Assembly: GCF_000620785.1 (NCBI RefSeq)
Contig: NZ_JIAI01000005.1
Coordinates: 310,001 to 374,000, forward strand
Length of the DNA stretch: 64,000 nucleotides
Direction of reading: 5' to 3'
Origin: Actinospineispora acaciae DSM 45401
Lineage (GTDB): Bacteria > Actinomycetota > Actinomycetes > Mycobacteriales > Pseudonocardiaceae
Shown here: positions 56,745 to 64,000 of the stretch, piece after piece
How positions within the stretch are numbered: position 1 is the stretch's first letter
Layout of the letters: each line of letters starts with the position of its first letter
The notes under the pieces: model-generated
What the model was told of the DNA's origin: nothing
What the model saw: the letters and a program-made list of their open reading frames with translations, nothing else
Databases searched by the model: none
Made by a program: the position numbers and the translations under genes

Positions 56745-56830
56745 GATGCCGGTGTAGCTCAGTGGCAGAGCAACTGCCTTAGGGAGGGACGGACCGAAGG
56801 GAGTACCCGACCGGCCACAAGCGGTAGGTC
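56745..56830 (+). pseudogene. Inverted, interrupted copy of tRNA-Thr sequence
   Basis: 56745-56774 is a perfect 30-bp inverted copy of 56946-56975, covering the tRNA 5' half from 3 nt upstream of the gene. The match continues with one mismatch to 56780, then 38 unrelated bases, then AAGCGGTAGGTC (56819-56830) equal to the tRNA's anticodon 3' arm and variable region. No 3' acceptor arm, so not functional. Confidence 0.7.
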
Positions 56831-56885
56831 ATGAGTGTGTTCCGCTCACTAGCGACGATCATGGTCTTCATGTATCGTCGCAGGT

Positions 56886-56893
56886 GAGAGGTC
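56886..56893. promoter_or_regulatory. GAGAGGTC motif next to attR
   Basis: Same octamer as the arm at 42139-42146 beside attL (whose reverse complement is at 42113-42120). Possible integrase arm-binding site. Confidence 0.35.
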
Positions 56894-56897
56894 GTAT

Positions 56898-56942
56898 TGG
56901 AGCCGGTGGTCGGGGTCGAACCGACGACCTACCGCTTACAAG
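56898..56942. repeat. attR core repeat (within tRNA-Thr)
   Basis: 45 bp identical to attL 42025-42069. It supplies the 3' half of the functional tRNA gene, including the encoded CCA. Confidence 0.93.
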
Positions 56943-56972
56943 GCGGTTGCTCTGCCACTGAGCTACACCGGC
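56898..56972 (-). tRNA. tRNA-Thr (anticodon UGU), CCA encoded
   Basis: 75 nt on the minus strand. Acceptor GCCGGTG pairs with CACCGGC; D arm GCTC...GAGC; anticodon arm ACCGC-CTTGTAA-GCGGT with anticodon TGT; T arm ending with GTTCGACCCC-type loop; discriminator T and genomically encoded CCA. The island restores its 3' half. Confidence 0.95.
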
Positions 56973-57046
56973 ATCGGGCGTGGGCGTACGGGTGCGCCGT
57001 CACGCCGGGTTAAATCATGTCACCCTGTCCCCCTACGGTGGGCAGC

Positions 57047-57709
57047 ATGACACAGCTGATCGCCGAGCAGTTGCTGCTGCTCGCCTATCGTCCCGATGGG
57101 ACCGCGCACGGCAAGGGTACCGAGCTTGACATGGCGCTCGGTGGCGCGTTGCTGACCGAGCTGGCGCTGGACGGGTACCTCGAGGTCGAGGAGAAGGAGA
57201 TCGCCGCCGCCGGGGGCGGGTCGACGCCGGGGAACCCGGTGCTGGCGGGCGCGTTGGAGGAGATCGCGGTGAAGCCGCGGCGGCCGAAGGCCTGTGTGAG
57301 CAGGCTGTCCAAGGGGGCGCGGCGGCGGTTGCTGGCGGGCCTGGTCGAGAGCGGCGTGCTGACCGAGGAGTCGCGACGGGTGCTCGGGGTGTTTCCCGGG
57401 AAGAGGTTTCCGGTCGCGGACCCGGGGCCGAGGGAGCAGGCGCTCGGGCGGTTGCGCGCGGCCGTGGTCGACGGCGCCGAGCCGGATCAGCGTACGGCCG
57501 CGCTGGCCGGGTTGATCCAGGCGGCCGGGCTCGGGCGGCGGGTGTTCCCGGACGACGACCAGCGCGCGGTCAAGGCCCGGTTGAAGGAGCTGGCCGAGGG
57601 CGACTGGGCGGCCGAGGCGGTGCGCAAGGCGATCCGAGCGGCGCACGCGGCCACGGTGGCAGCGATCTCCGCGGCCAATGCCGCCGCCGCGTCGAGCAGT
57701 GGCGGCTAA
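57047..57709 (+). CDS. GPP34 (GOLPH3/Vps74-like) family protein
   Basis: A 220-residue protein with the GPP34 fold known from Golgi phosphoprotein 3: LIAEQLLLLAYRPDGTAHGKGTELDMALGGALLTELALDGYLEVEEKEI, then LSKGARRRLLAGLVESGVLTEESRRVLGVFPGKRFPVADPGPREQALGRLRAAVVDGAEPDQRTAALAGLIQAAGL. Bacterial members are abundant in actinomycetes with no clear role. ATG 57047 gives a normal N-terminus. It is adjacent to tRNA-Thr and just upstream of thrE. Confidence 0.92.
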   Translation: MTQLIAEQLLLLAYRPDGTAHGKGTELDMALGGALLTELALDGYLEVEEKEIAAAGGGSTPGNPVLAGALEEIAVKPRRPKACVSRLSKGARRRLLAGLVESGVLTEESRRVLGVFPGKRFPVADPGPREQALGRLRAAVVDGAEPDQRTAALAGLIQAAGLGRRVFPDDDQRAVKARLKELAEGDWAAEAVRKAIRAAHAATVAAISAANAAAASSSGG

Positions 57710-57719
57710 TGTCACCGGC

Positions 57720-59234
57720 GTGACTCGGTTCGGTCAGCGAGCGCGTTCGCGGCTGCGGGGAGTACTGCGCCCGGAGCAGGGTGCCGGCCGGCTGCAGTTG
57801 TGGGGGCGGCACGGTGGTCAGGCGGGCGCGGACGCCGAGGCGGACCCGCTCCAGACGAAGTTTGCCCCCACCGCGCCCGCCGCGGGCCCGAGCGTGCCGG
57901 ACGACACCCGGGTGCAGCGGGTGCTCGACCTGGCCATGCGGGTCGGCGAGGTGCTGCTGTCCAGCGGCGAGGGCGTTGCCGAGGCGACGGCGACCATGCT
58001 GCGGCTGGCCAACGCCGGCGGGCTGCCGACCTGCGAGGTGGACATCACGTTCACCTCGATCACCATGTGCTGCCACCGAGGCATGGTCGCCCCGCCGGTG
58101 ACCACCATGCGGCTGGTGCGGTACCGGTCGCTGGACCTGACCCGGCTGGACGAGGTGTCCCGGCTGGTCGACCGGATCGAGCGCGGCGAGTTCAACGGAC
58201 TGAGCGGCGAGCAGGACGGTGCCGGCGTGGACGACACCGAGGCGCTGAGCCGGGCCGCCGCCGAGCTGGACCAGATCACCAGGGCCAAGCACCCGTATCC
58301 GCGCTGGCTGGCCACCGTGGCCTGGGCCGGCATGGCCGCCTCGATCGCCGTGCTGCTGGGCGGGAACTGGGTGGCGGCGGCCGTCGCGTTCGGTGCCACC
58401 GGCGCGATCGACCGGATCGGCAGGCTACTCAACCGTGCCGGGCTGCCGATGTTCTTCCAGCAGATCACCGGCGCCCTGCTGGCCACGGTGATCACCGCCG
58501 CGCTGATCATGCTCAACCTGCTCCCGGCGGGCACCCGGCCCTCGTTCGTGGTGGCCGCCGCGATCACCGTGCTGTTGTCCGGGCTGTCGGTGGTCAGCGC
58601 GGTGCGCGACGCCATCGACGGGTTCTTCCTGACCGCCGCCGGCCGGGCCGGCGAGATCGCGATGTACTCGGCGGGGCTGCTCGCCGGGGCGGTGCTCGGG
58701 CTGAAGGCGGCGTTGGTGTTCGACGTGGAGCTGGCGGTGGCCGCGCCGCTGCCGGCCAGCAACGTGTCGCTGGCGGTGCGCGCGGTGGCGGCGGGGCTGA
58801 CCGCCGGGATGTTCGCGCTGGCCGGGTACACCCCGGTGCGGTACCTGGCGGCGGCGGCCGGCACCGGCGCGGGCGGATGGGTCATCTACACGCTGATGGA
58901 GCAGGCCGGCTTCGAGCCGGTGGTGTCCACGCTGGTCGCGGCGATCGCGCTGGGCATGGCCTCGGGCTTCCTGTACCGGCGCTTCGAGGTGCCCCGGTTG
59001 GTGATCACGCTGGCCGGCATCACGCCGCTGCTGCCCGGTCTCACCGCGTACCGGGGCTTCTACCAGCTGGCCGTGATCGGCGTGGCGGACGGGCTGGTCA
59101 CCGTGATGGTGGCGCTGGCCATCGGGCTGGCGCTGGCCGGCGGGGTGGCGTTCGGGGAATGGCTCACCAGCCGGATCCACCCGCGCACACCACCTGCACC
59201 GATAACGGCCACACCGGGCCCCGGGGGCCAGTAG
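57720..59234 (+). CDS. Threonine/serine exporter family protein (ThrE-like)
   Basis: A 504-residue membrane protein with the N-terminal ThrE domain (VLDLAMRVGEVLLSSGEGVAEATATMLRLANAGGLPTCEVDITFTSI) and about ten membrane spans in the central and C-terminal parts. It exports threonine or serine in corynebacteria; here the role is inferred. GTG 57720 follows TAATGT by 7 nt (leaderless style) and the longer frame to 57678 overlaps GPP34. Its stop lies in the -10 region of otsA. Confidence 0.9.
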   Translation: MTRFGQRARSRLRGVLRPEQGAGRLQLWGRHGGQAGADAEADPLQTKFAPTAPAAGPSVPDDTRVQRVLDLAMRVGEVLLSSGEGVAEATATMLRLANAGGLPTCEVDITFTSITMCCHRGMVAPPVTTMRLVRYRSLDLTRLDEVSRLVDRIERGEFNGLSGEQDGAGVDDTEALSRAAAELDQITRAKHPYPRWLATVAWAGMAASIAVLLGGNWVAAAVAFGATGAIDRIGRLLNRAGLPMFFQQITGALLATVITAALIMLNLLPAGTRPSFVVAAAITVLLSGLSVVSAVRDAIDGFFLTAAGRAGEIAMYSAGLLAGAVLGLKAALVFDVELAVAAPLPASNVSLAVRAVAAGLTAGMFALAGYTPVRYLAAAAGTGAGGWVIYTLMEQAGFEPVVSTLVAAIALGMASGFLYRRFEVPRLVITLAGITPLLPGLTAYRGFYQLAVIGVADGLVTVMVALAIGLALAGGVAFGEWLTSRIHPRTPPAPITATPGPGGQ

Positions 59235-59244
59235 GCTGCATTAC

Positions 59245-60669
59245 GTGGACGCCGCTGGACTATCCGACTTCATAGTGGTGGCCAACCGGTTGCCGGTCGA
59301 CCTGGTCGCCACCGAGGACGGTGGTCGGGAGTGGAAGCGTAGCCCGGGCGGGCTGGTCACGGCGTTGGAACCGATGTTGCGCGGCAGGGACGGCGCCTGG
59401 GTGGGGTGGCCCGGCATCGCCGACGCTGACGTCGAGCCGCTGGAACAGGACGGGCTGCTGCTGCATCCGGTGCGGCTGTCCGCCACCGAGGTGGCCGAGT
59501 ACTACGAGGGCTTCTCCAACGCCACACTGTGGCCGCTCTACCACGATGTGGTCGCCCCGCCGGTGTTCCACCGGACCTGGTGGCACACCTACGTGAAGAT
59601 CAACAAAAGGTTCGCCGAGGCGGCGGCCAAGGTGGCGGCGCCGGGCGCCACGGTCTGGGTGCAGGACTACCAGCTGCAGCTTGTGCCCGCCGAGCTGCGG
59701 GCGCTGCGGCCGGACTTGAAGATCGGGTTCTTCCTGCACATCCCGTTCCCGCCGACCGAGCTGTTCATGCAGATGCCGTGGCGGGCGGAGATTGTGCGCG
59801 GGCTGCTCGGCGCCGACCTGGTCGGGTTCCACACCTCGGGCGGGGTGCGCAACTTCCGCTGGCTGGCGTCCCGGCTGGCCGGCGACCACGTGCGGGGCAC
59901 CACGGCGAGCACGGGCAGCCGGCCCGGCGAGGTCGACTACGACGGGCGGGTGGTCAAGGTCGGCGCGTTCCCGATCTCGATCGACTCGGCCGCGCTGGAC
60001 CGGCTGGCCCGCACCCAGGCGGTGCGGGCGCGCGCCGACGAGATCCGCGCCGAGCTGGGCAACCCCAAGCACGTCATCCTCGGGGTGGACCGGCTGGACT
60101 ACACCAAGGGCATCAACCTGCGGCTGCTCGCGTTCCACGAGCTGCTCATGGACGGGCGGGTGGACGCCTCGGACACGGTGATGGTGCAGCTGGCCACGCC
60201 GAGCCGCGAGCGCGTCGAGCACTACCAGCAGATGCGTGACGAGATCGAGCTCAGCGTCGGCCGGATCAACGGCGAGTTCGCCAAGGTGGGCCACCCGGTC
60301 GTGCACTACCTGCACCAGTCGCTGCCCCGCGACGAGCTGGCGGCGTTCTTCGTGGCCGCCGACGTGATGCTGGTGACGCCGCTGCGCGACGGCATGAACC
60401 TGGTCGCCAAGGAGTACGTGGCCTGCAAGTACGACCTGTCGGGGGTGCTGGTGCTCTCCGAGTTCGCCGGCGCGGCCGGTGAGCTGACCAGCGCGCTGCT
60501 GGTCAACCCGCACGACCTGGACGGGGTGAAGAACCGGCTGGCCTCGGCGCTGAACCTGCCCGAGGAGGAGGGCAGGCGCCGGATGCGCGCGCTGCGCCGG
60601 CAGGTGCTCACGCACGACGTGGACCGCTGGGCGCGCTCGTTCCTGGCCGCGCTGGGCCGTCCCGCTTAG
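59245..60669 (+). CDS. otsA: Alpha,alpha-trehalose-phosphate synthase OtsA
   Basis: A GT20 glycosyltransferase joining UDP-glucose (or GDP-glucose) and glucose-6-phosphate. The 474 residues show FIVVANRLPVDL, RSPGGLVTALEP, ATVWVQDYQLQLVPAELR, GFFLHIPFPPTELF, DLVGFHTSGGVRNF, VILGVDRLDYTKGINLRL and TPLRDGMNLVAKEYVACK, which are all catalytic-fold motifs. Start GTG 59245, TAGGCT 7 nt upstream. A compatible-solute function links it with ectABC in the same window. Confidence 0.96.
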   Translation: MDAAGLSDFIVVANRLPVDLVATEDGGREWKRSPGGLVTALEPMLRGRDGAWVGWPGIADADVEPLEQDGLLLHPVRLSATEVAEYYEGFSNATLWPLYHDVVAPPVFHRTWWHTYVKINKRFAEAAAKVAAPGATVWVQDYQLQLVPAELRALRPDLKIGFFLHIPFPPTELFMQMPWRAEIVRGLLGADLVGFHTSGGVRNFRWLASRLAGDHVRGTTASTGSRPGEVDYDGRVVKVGAFPISIDSAALDRLARTQAVRARADEIRAELGNPKHVILGVDRLDYTKGINLRLLAFHELLMDGRVDASDTVMVQLATPSRERVEHYQQMRDEIELSVGRINGEFAKVGHPVVHYLHQSLPRDELAAFFVAADVMLVTPLRDGMNLVAKEYVACKYDLSGVLVLSEFAGAAGELTSALLVNPHDLDGVKNRLASALNLPEEEGRRRMRALRRQVLTHDVDRWARSFLAALGRPA

Positions 60670-61769
60670 AGCCCCGAGAACCAGCGGTCCTGGGTCGCCG
60701 GCTGGGCGGTGGTGGTGCCTTCGACCAGCTCGGTGGGCAGGATCACGGTCTTCGGCTCGGTGCGCTCGCCCCGGCCGAGCAGCAGCTCGCCGGCCGCGCG
60801 GCCCTTGTCGTGGACGGGCTGGCGCACGGTGGTCAGGCCGGCGCGCATGGCCTCGGGCACGCCGTCGAACCCGGCCACCGAGAGCTTGCCGGGCACCGGG
60901 TGGCCCCGCTCGGCGGCCAGCCGCAGCACGCCCAGCGCGAGCACGTCGGAGGTGCAGGCCACCGCGGTGAGCCCGGGGTGCTCGTCGAGGAGCTGGGCGG
61001 CCGCCGAGGCGCCGGCCTCCGCCGAGTGCTCGTAGCGCTCCAGCACCGGGACCTCGGCCCAGTCAACGCCGGCCTCGGCCAGTCCCTCGCGCAGCCCGCC
61101 CAGCCTGGCCCGCTGCACCGGGTAGCTGGTGCGGCGCAGGCGCTCGCCGTCGACGTAGCCATCGTGGCGGGTGTCGCTCAGCCGCATGCAGATCACGCCG
61201 ATGCGCCGGTGGCCTAGGCCGGTCAGGTGGCGGGCCAGCGCGAGCATCCCGCCCCTGTCGTCCACCCCGACCCGGTCGACGCCGGGCAGGTCCATCGGCT
61301 GGTCGGCGACCACCGTGGGCAGCGGCCGCTCCAGCACCGCGCGCAGATGCGGGTCGCGCTCGTGCACCGAGTAGACGACGAAGCCGTCCACGCTGGCCTG
61401 GTTCACCGGGCTGTGCTCGGCGTCGCGGCGGCTGGCCGGCATCAGCAGCAGCCCCTGGCCGGCGTCCTCGCACGCGCTGGCCAGCCCCTCCAGGAAGCCC
61501 AGCGCGGCCGGGTCGCTGAACGCGAAGGACAGCTCCTCGGTCAGCAGCAGCCCGACCGCGCGGGCCTGGCGGGTGCGCAGCGAGCGGGCCACCGGGTCCG
61601 GCCCGGGGTAGCCCATCCGCCGGGCGGTCTCCAGCACCCGGGTGCGGAGCTGGACGGACAGTTGGTCGGGGCGGTTGTAGGCGTTGGAGACGGTGGTGCG
61701 CGACACCCCGAGCTCGGCGGCCAGCGACGCCAGGGTGGCGGGCCTCCGCACGCGCGGGCTGCGGGTCAT
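60666..61769 (-). CDS. LacI-family transcriptional regulator
   Basis: A 367-residue regulator: HTH ATLASLAAELGVSRTTVSNAYNRPDQLS with hinge LRTRVLETARRMGYPGPDPVARSLRT, then a periplasmic-binding-like sugar-sensor domain (AVGLLLTEELSFAFSDPAALGFLEGLA, RRIGVICMRLSD, TAVACTSDVLALGVLRLAAERGHPVPGKLSVAGFDG). It overlaps otsA tail-to-tail by 4 nt. Possibly controls sugar or trehalose metabolism, but the target is not shown by the sequence. Confidence 0.94.
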   Translation of the reverse strand: MTRSPRVRRPATLASLAAELGVSRTTVSNAYNRPDQLSVQLRTRVLETARRMGYPGPDPVARSLRTRQARAVGLLLTEELSFAFSDPAALGFLEGLASACEDAGQGLLLMPASRRDAEHSPVNQASVDGFVVYSVHERDPHLRAVLERPLPTVVADQPMDLPGVDRVGVDDRGGMLALARHLTGLGHRRIGVICMRLSDTRHDGYVDGERLRRTSYPVQRARLGGLREGLAEAGVDWAEVPVLERYEHSAEAGASAAAQLLDEHPGLTAVACTSDVLALGVLRLAAERGHPVPGKLSVAGFDGVPEAMRAGLTTVRQPVHDKGRAAGELLLGRGERTEPKTVILPTELVEGTTTAQPATQDRWFSGL

Positions 61770-61883
61770 TCCACGACCGTAACGGTTCAGTACACGGCCG
61801 GGTAGGGCTCCGTCGAACCCGGTTCGGGCGTCGGGTCCGGCTCCGGGCGCCGAGGGTGCATGCGTTTACTCCGTCACGACTAA

Positions 61884-61904
61884 TGACAACGATTTCCAAT
61901 ATCG
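61884..61904. promoter_or_regulatory. Zur-like box upstream of znuA
   Basis: TGACAACGATTTCCAATATCG resembles the Zur consensus of actinomycetes (TGA-AA-GATTTTCA type, with central GATTT). It lies 56 bp before znuA and fits zinc repression of the operon. Confidence 0.75.
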
Positions 61905-61960
61905 CGTATGGTGAAGAGTGAACCGAATAGCCGCCCGCCACGAACCCCGGAGCCCCCCAC

Positions 61961-62887
61961 ATGACCCACCGCTTACCGTCCGTCCTCTGCACGGCCGTCG
62001 CCGCCGGCGCGCTGGCCCTGACCGGCTGCGGCGGCCCGGCGCCGTCGTCCGGGTCATCCCAGCCGTCCGGGGCGGCGGTCGGCGTGGTGGCGAGTACGGA
62101 CGTGTACGGCTCGATCGCCAGCGCGGTCGGCGGCGAGCACGTCAAGGTCACCTCGCTGATCCACTCTCCGGACGCGGACCCGCACGAGTACGAGACCACG
62201 GCGTCCGATGCGGCGGCGGCCGGTGAGGCAAAGGTACTGATCGCGAACGGCGGCGGCTACGACGACTTCGTCGGCAAGCTCTCGCAGGCCACCGGCGGCA
62301 AGGCCACGCTGGTCGACGTGTCCGAGCTGTCCGGGCTGCGCACCGGGGCCGGCGAGTTCAACGAGCACGTCTGGTACCACCTGCCGACCATGGCCAAGCT
62401 CGCCGACCGGCTGGCCGCCGAGCTGAGCAAGGCCGACCCGGCCGACGCCGCCGCCTACCAGGCCAACGCCGCCGCGTTCAAGGCCAAGCTGGACGGGTTG
62501 TCCGCACAGGTCAACGCGATCAAGTCCGGGCACCCGGGCGCCCGGGTCGCCGTCACCGAGCCGGTGCCGCTGTACCTGGTCGAGGCGGCCGGTATGACCA
62601 ACGCCACCCCCGAGGAGTTCTCCGAGGCCGTGGAGAAGGGCAGCGACCCGCCCGCGGCCGTGCTGAACCAGACGCTGGCGCTGTTCAACGGCCCCGGGAA
62701 GGTCGGTGCGCTGCTGGCCAATGCGCAGACCGAGAGCCCGGCCACCAAGCAGGTCGAGCAGGCCGCCAACCAGGGCGGGGTGCCTGTCGTCAAGATGACG
62801 GAGACCCTGCCAGCAGGCACGATGGACTACGTGACATGGATGGGCGGGCAGATCAACGCGCTGGCCGGCGCGATGGACCGGCGGTGA
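61961..62887 (+). CDS. znuA: Zinc ABC transporter substrate-binding lipoprotein
   Basis: A 308-residue cluster A-I metal-binding protein. The signal peptide ends in lipobox LTGC (C23). The core shows VVASTDVYGSIASAVGGEHVKVTSLIHSPDADPHEYETTASD (metal His in DPHEYE), LIANGGGYDDFVGKL, NEHVWYHLPTMAKLADRLAAELSKADP (further His ligands) and MTETLPAGTMDYVTWMGGQ. A long His-rich loop is absent. First gene of a Zur-controlled znuACB operon. Confidence 0.93.
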   Translation: MTHRLPSVLCTAVAAGALALTGCGGPAPSSGSSQPSGAAVGVVASTDVYGSIASAVGGEHVKVTSLIHSPDADPHEYETTASDAAAAGEAKVLIANGGGYDDFVGKLSQATGGKATLVDVSELSGLRTGAGEFNEHVWYHLPTMAKLADRLAAELSKADPADAAAYQANAAAFKAKLDGLSAQVNAIKSGHPGARVAVTEPVPLYLVEAAGMTNATPEEFSEAVEKGSDPPAAVLNQTLALFNGPGKVGALLANAQTESPATKQVEQAANQGGVPVVKMTETLPAGTMDYVTWMGGQINALAGAMDRR

Positions 62888-63786
62888 CGGCGATCGAGTC
62901 CTCGGCGCCGGCCCGGGGCACGGCACGGGCCGATCGCGCGGCCTCCCGCGCGGAAAACGCACGCCAGCGCATCCCCGCCGTCGAGCTGCGCGGCGCGCGG
63001 ATGGCGCTGGGCGAGCGGGTGCTGTGGGACGGGCTGGACCTGCGGGTGGACCCCGGCGAGTTCGTCGCCGTGCTCGGCCCCAACGGCTCGGGCAAGACCA
63101 CGCTGCTCAAGGTGCTGCTCGGGCAGCGCGCCCTGACCTCCGGCACGGCTCTGGTGAACGGCCGCCGCACGGACCGGTCGGTGCGCTCGGCCGTCGGGTA
63201 CATCCCGCAGCAGCAGGCGATGGACGCCGAGCTGCCGCTGCGCGCGCGTGACCTGGTCGGCCTGGGTCTGGACGGGCATCGGCTGGGGCCGCGGCTGCCG
63301 TTCGGGGCGGTTGCCAGGCGGCGGCGCGAGCGGGTGGACGCCGCGCTGGCCGCCGTCGGCGCGACCGGGTACGCCGACGCCCCGGTCGGCCGGCTCTCCG
63401 GCGGCGAGCAGCAGCGGCTGCGGGTGGCGCAGGCACTGGTCGGCGACCCGGCCGTGCTGCTCTGCGACGAACCGCTGCTGTCGCTGGACCTGGCCAACCA
63501 GCGCGTGGTCAGTGACCTGATCGACCGGCGGCGGGTGGACGCGGCCACCGCCGTGCTGTTCGTCACCCACGAGATCAACCCGGTGCTGCCGCTGGTGGAC
63601 CGGGTGCTGTACCTGGTGAACGGGCGGTTCCGGATCGGCACCCCGGAACAGGTGATGACCTCCTCGGTGCTCTCCGAGCTGTACGGCACGCGGGTCGATG
63701 TGATCAAGGTAAGGGACCGGCTGGTGGTGGTCGGCGCCGACGACTCGGGCACCCACTGCGACCACCTGCACGAGGCGGCGTCATGA
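62884..63786 (+). CDS. znuC: Zinc ABC transporter ATP-binding protein
   Basis: A 300-residue ABC ATPase: Walker A VLGPNGSGKTTLLKVLLG, Q-loop VGYIPQQQ, signature RLSGGEQQRLRVAQALVG, Walker B AVLLCDEPLLSLD and H-loop VLFVTHEINPVL. GTG 62884 overlaps the znuA stop (GTGA) and is preferred to a longer frame inside znuA. Its stop overlaps the permease start (ATGA). Confidence 0.94.
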   Translation: MTAIESSAPARGTARADRAASRAENARQRIPAVELRGARMALGERVLWDGLDLRVDPGEFVAVLGPNGSGKTTLLKVLLGQRALTSGTALVNGRRTDRSVRSAVGYIPQQQAMDAELPLRARDLVGLGLDGHRLGPRLPFGAVARRRRERVDAALAAVGATGYADAPVGRLSGGEQQRLRVAQALVGDPAVLLCDEPLLSLDLANQRVVSDLIDRRRVDAATAVLFVTHEINPVLPLVDRVLYLVNGRFRIGTPEQVMTSSVLSELYGTRVDVIKVRDRLVVVGADDSGTHCDHLHEAAS

Positions 63787-64000
63787 TCGAGCGGCTGATC
63801 ACCTTCGACGGCACGCTGGAGCTGCTGCGCCAGCCGTTCGTGCAGACCGCGCTGATAGCCGCCGCCGTGCTCGGCCTGGCCGCCGGACTGCTCGCGCCGC
63901 TGATCGTGACCAGGGGCATGGCGTTCGCCGTGCACGGCACCGCCGAGCTGGCCTTCACCGGCGGGGCGGCCGCGCTGCTGGTCGGGGTGTACGTGGGGCT
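63783..64000 (+). CDS. znuB: Zinc ABC transporter permease, 3' truncated by window end
   Basis: ATG 63783 begins MIERLITFDGTLELLRQPFVQTALIAAAVLGLAAGLLAPLIVTRGMAFAVHGTAELAFTGGAAALLVGVYVG, the start of an ABC-3 family permease with the conserved H-x-x-AELAF-TG segment before the second span. Only 72 codons are inside the window. Completes the znuACB operon. Confidence 0.92.
   Translation, partial: MIERLITFDGTLELLRQPFVQTALIAAAVLGLAAGLLAPLIVTRGMAFAVHGTAELAFTGGAAALLVGVYVG

Larger units (their letters stand above)
42025..56942. mobile_element. tRNA-Thr-integrated genomic island, phage-satellite-like
   Basis: Bounded by 45-bp perfect repeats (42025-42069 and 56898-56942) equal to the 3' part of tRNA-Thr from CCA to the anticodon loop. 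Contents: tyrosine integrase at the left edge, primase-like protein at the right edge, a small XRE repressor, a small wHTH protein, a P27-type small terminase subunit, several small coupled ORFs, a graspetide cluster, an XRE-TPR regulator with RibD-like deaminase, a secreted protein and an IS110 insertion. No capsid, tail, large terminase, FtsK/Tra or relaxase genes are seen. Parts have lower GC than the flanks (for example 46400-48100 and 54100-54650). The PICI-like class is inferred. Confidence 0.88.

Noticed and set aside
56748..56830. A second functional tRNA on the plus strand
   Set aside because: The anticodon stem cannot pair, 38 unrelated bases interrupt it, and there is no 3' acceptor strand.
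42025..56942. Reading the island as a pSAM2-type conjugative element (AICE) or intact prophage
   Set aside because: No FtsK/Tra-like translocase, Spd proteins, relaxase, capsid, portal or large terminase could be found on either strand.

Overview
The window is GC-rich chromosomal DNA from a filamentous actinomycete, most likely of the Pseudonocardiaceae/Pseudonocardiales. This rests on the dnaK-grpE-dnaJ-hspR operon with a HAIR-type operator in front of clpB, a DUF574 methyltransferase, the DUF3159 protein, the GPP34-thrE-otsA block beside a tRNA gene, ectABC, and many GTG starts with a -10-like hexamer 6-8 nt upstream (leaderless style). The genus cannot be fixed from sequence alone.

Layout. 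1-4157: heat-shock operon, truncated at the window start inside dnaK. 4217-10197: a divergent 2OG-Fe(II) oxygenase / carnitine-type acyltransferase pair, a flavohemoglobin, a PPOX-fold protein and a DUF574 methyltransferase. 10278-12959: HspR operator and clpB. 12956-25918: thiamine supply in two riboswitch-controlled blocks (thiC-thiD, and thiO-thiS-thiG on the minus strand, with thiE divergent). Between these blocks lie two Uma2 proteins, a VapBC-type pair, a gamma-carbonic anhydrase, an envelope lipoprotein, an MFS exporter with its MarR regulator, and a voltage-gated cation channel. 25929-31606: membrane proteins, an SGNH hydrolase, and acyl-CoA dehydrogenase and VOC genes. 31699-37727: ectoine synthesis (ectABC) running directly into a CaiC/CaiA/CaiD-like acyl-CoA module. 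38438-41838: a lipoprotein, a DapA-like lyase and a hypothetical/ImmA-type protease pair.

42025-56942 is a mobile island of 14.9 kb. It lies between two 45-bp repeats of the 3' part of tRNA-Thr(UGU); the intact tRNA is at the right end. It carries a tyrosine integrase at the left edge, a primase-like replication protein at the right edge, a small XRE repressor, a small wHTH protein, a P27-type small terminase subunit and no visible capsid, large terminase or conjugation genes. That gene set resembles a phage satellite (PICI-like) more than a prophage or an AICE. Its cargo is a graspetide RiPP cluster (precursor, ATP-grasp ligase, PIMT-like methyltransferase) and an XRE-TPR regulator / RibD-like deaminase pair. 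An identical 12-bp palindromic sequence precedes both the small XRE gene and the integrase. A later IS110-family element has split a gene whose frame is restored when the sequence between two ATGGGGTG copies is removed.

56975-64000 returns to core genome: GPP34 protein, ThrE exporter, OtsA, a LacI-type regulator, and a zinc ABC importer behind a Zur-like box (znuB runs off the end).

All assignments come from reading translated sequence and motifs; no database search was possible.
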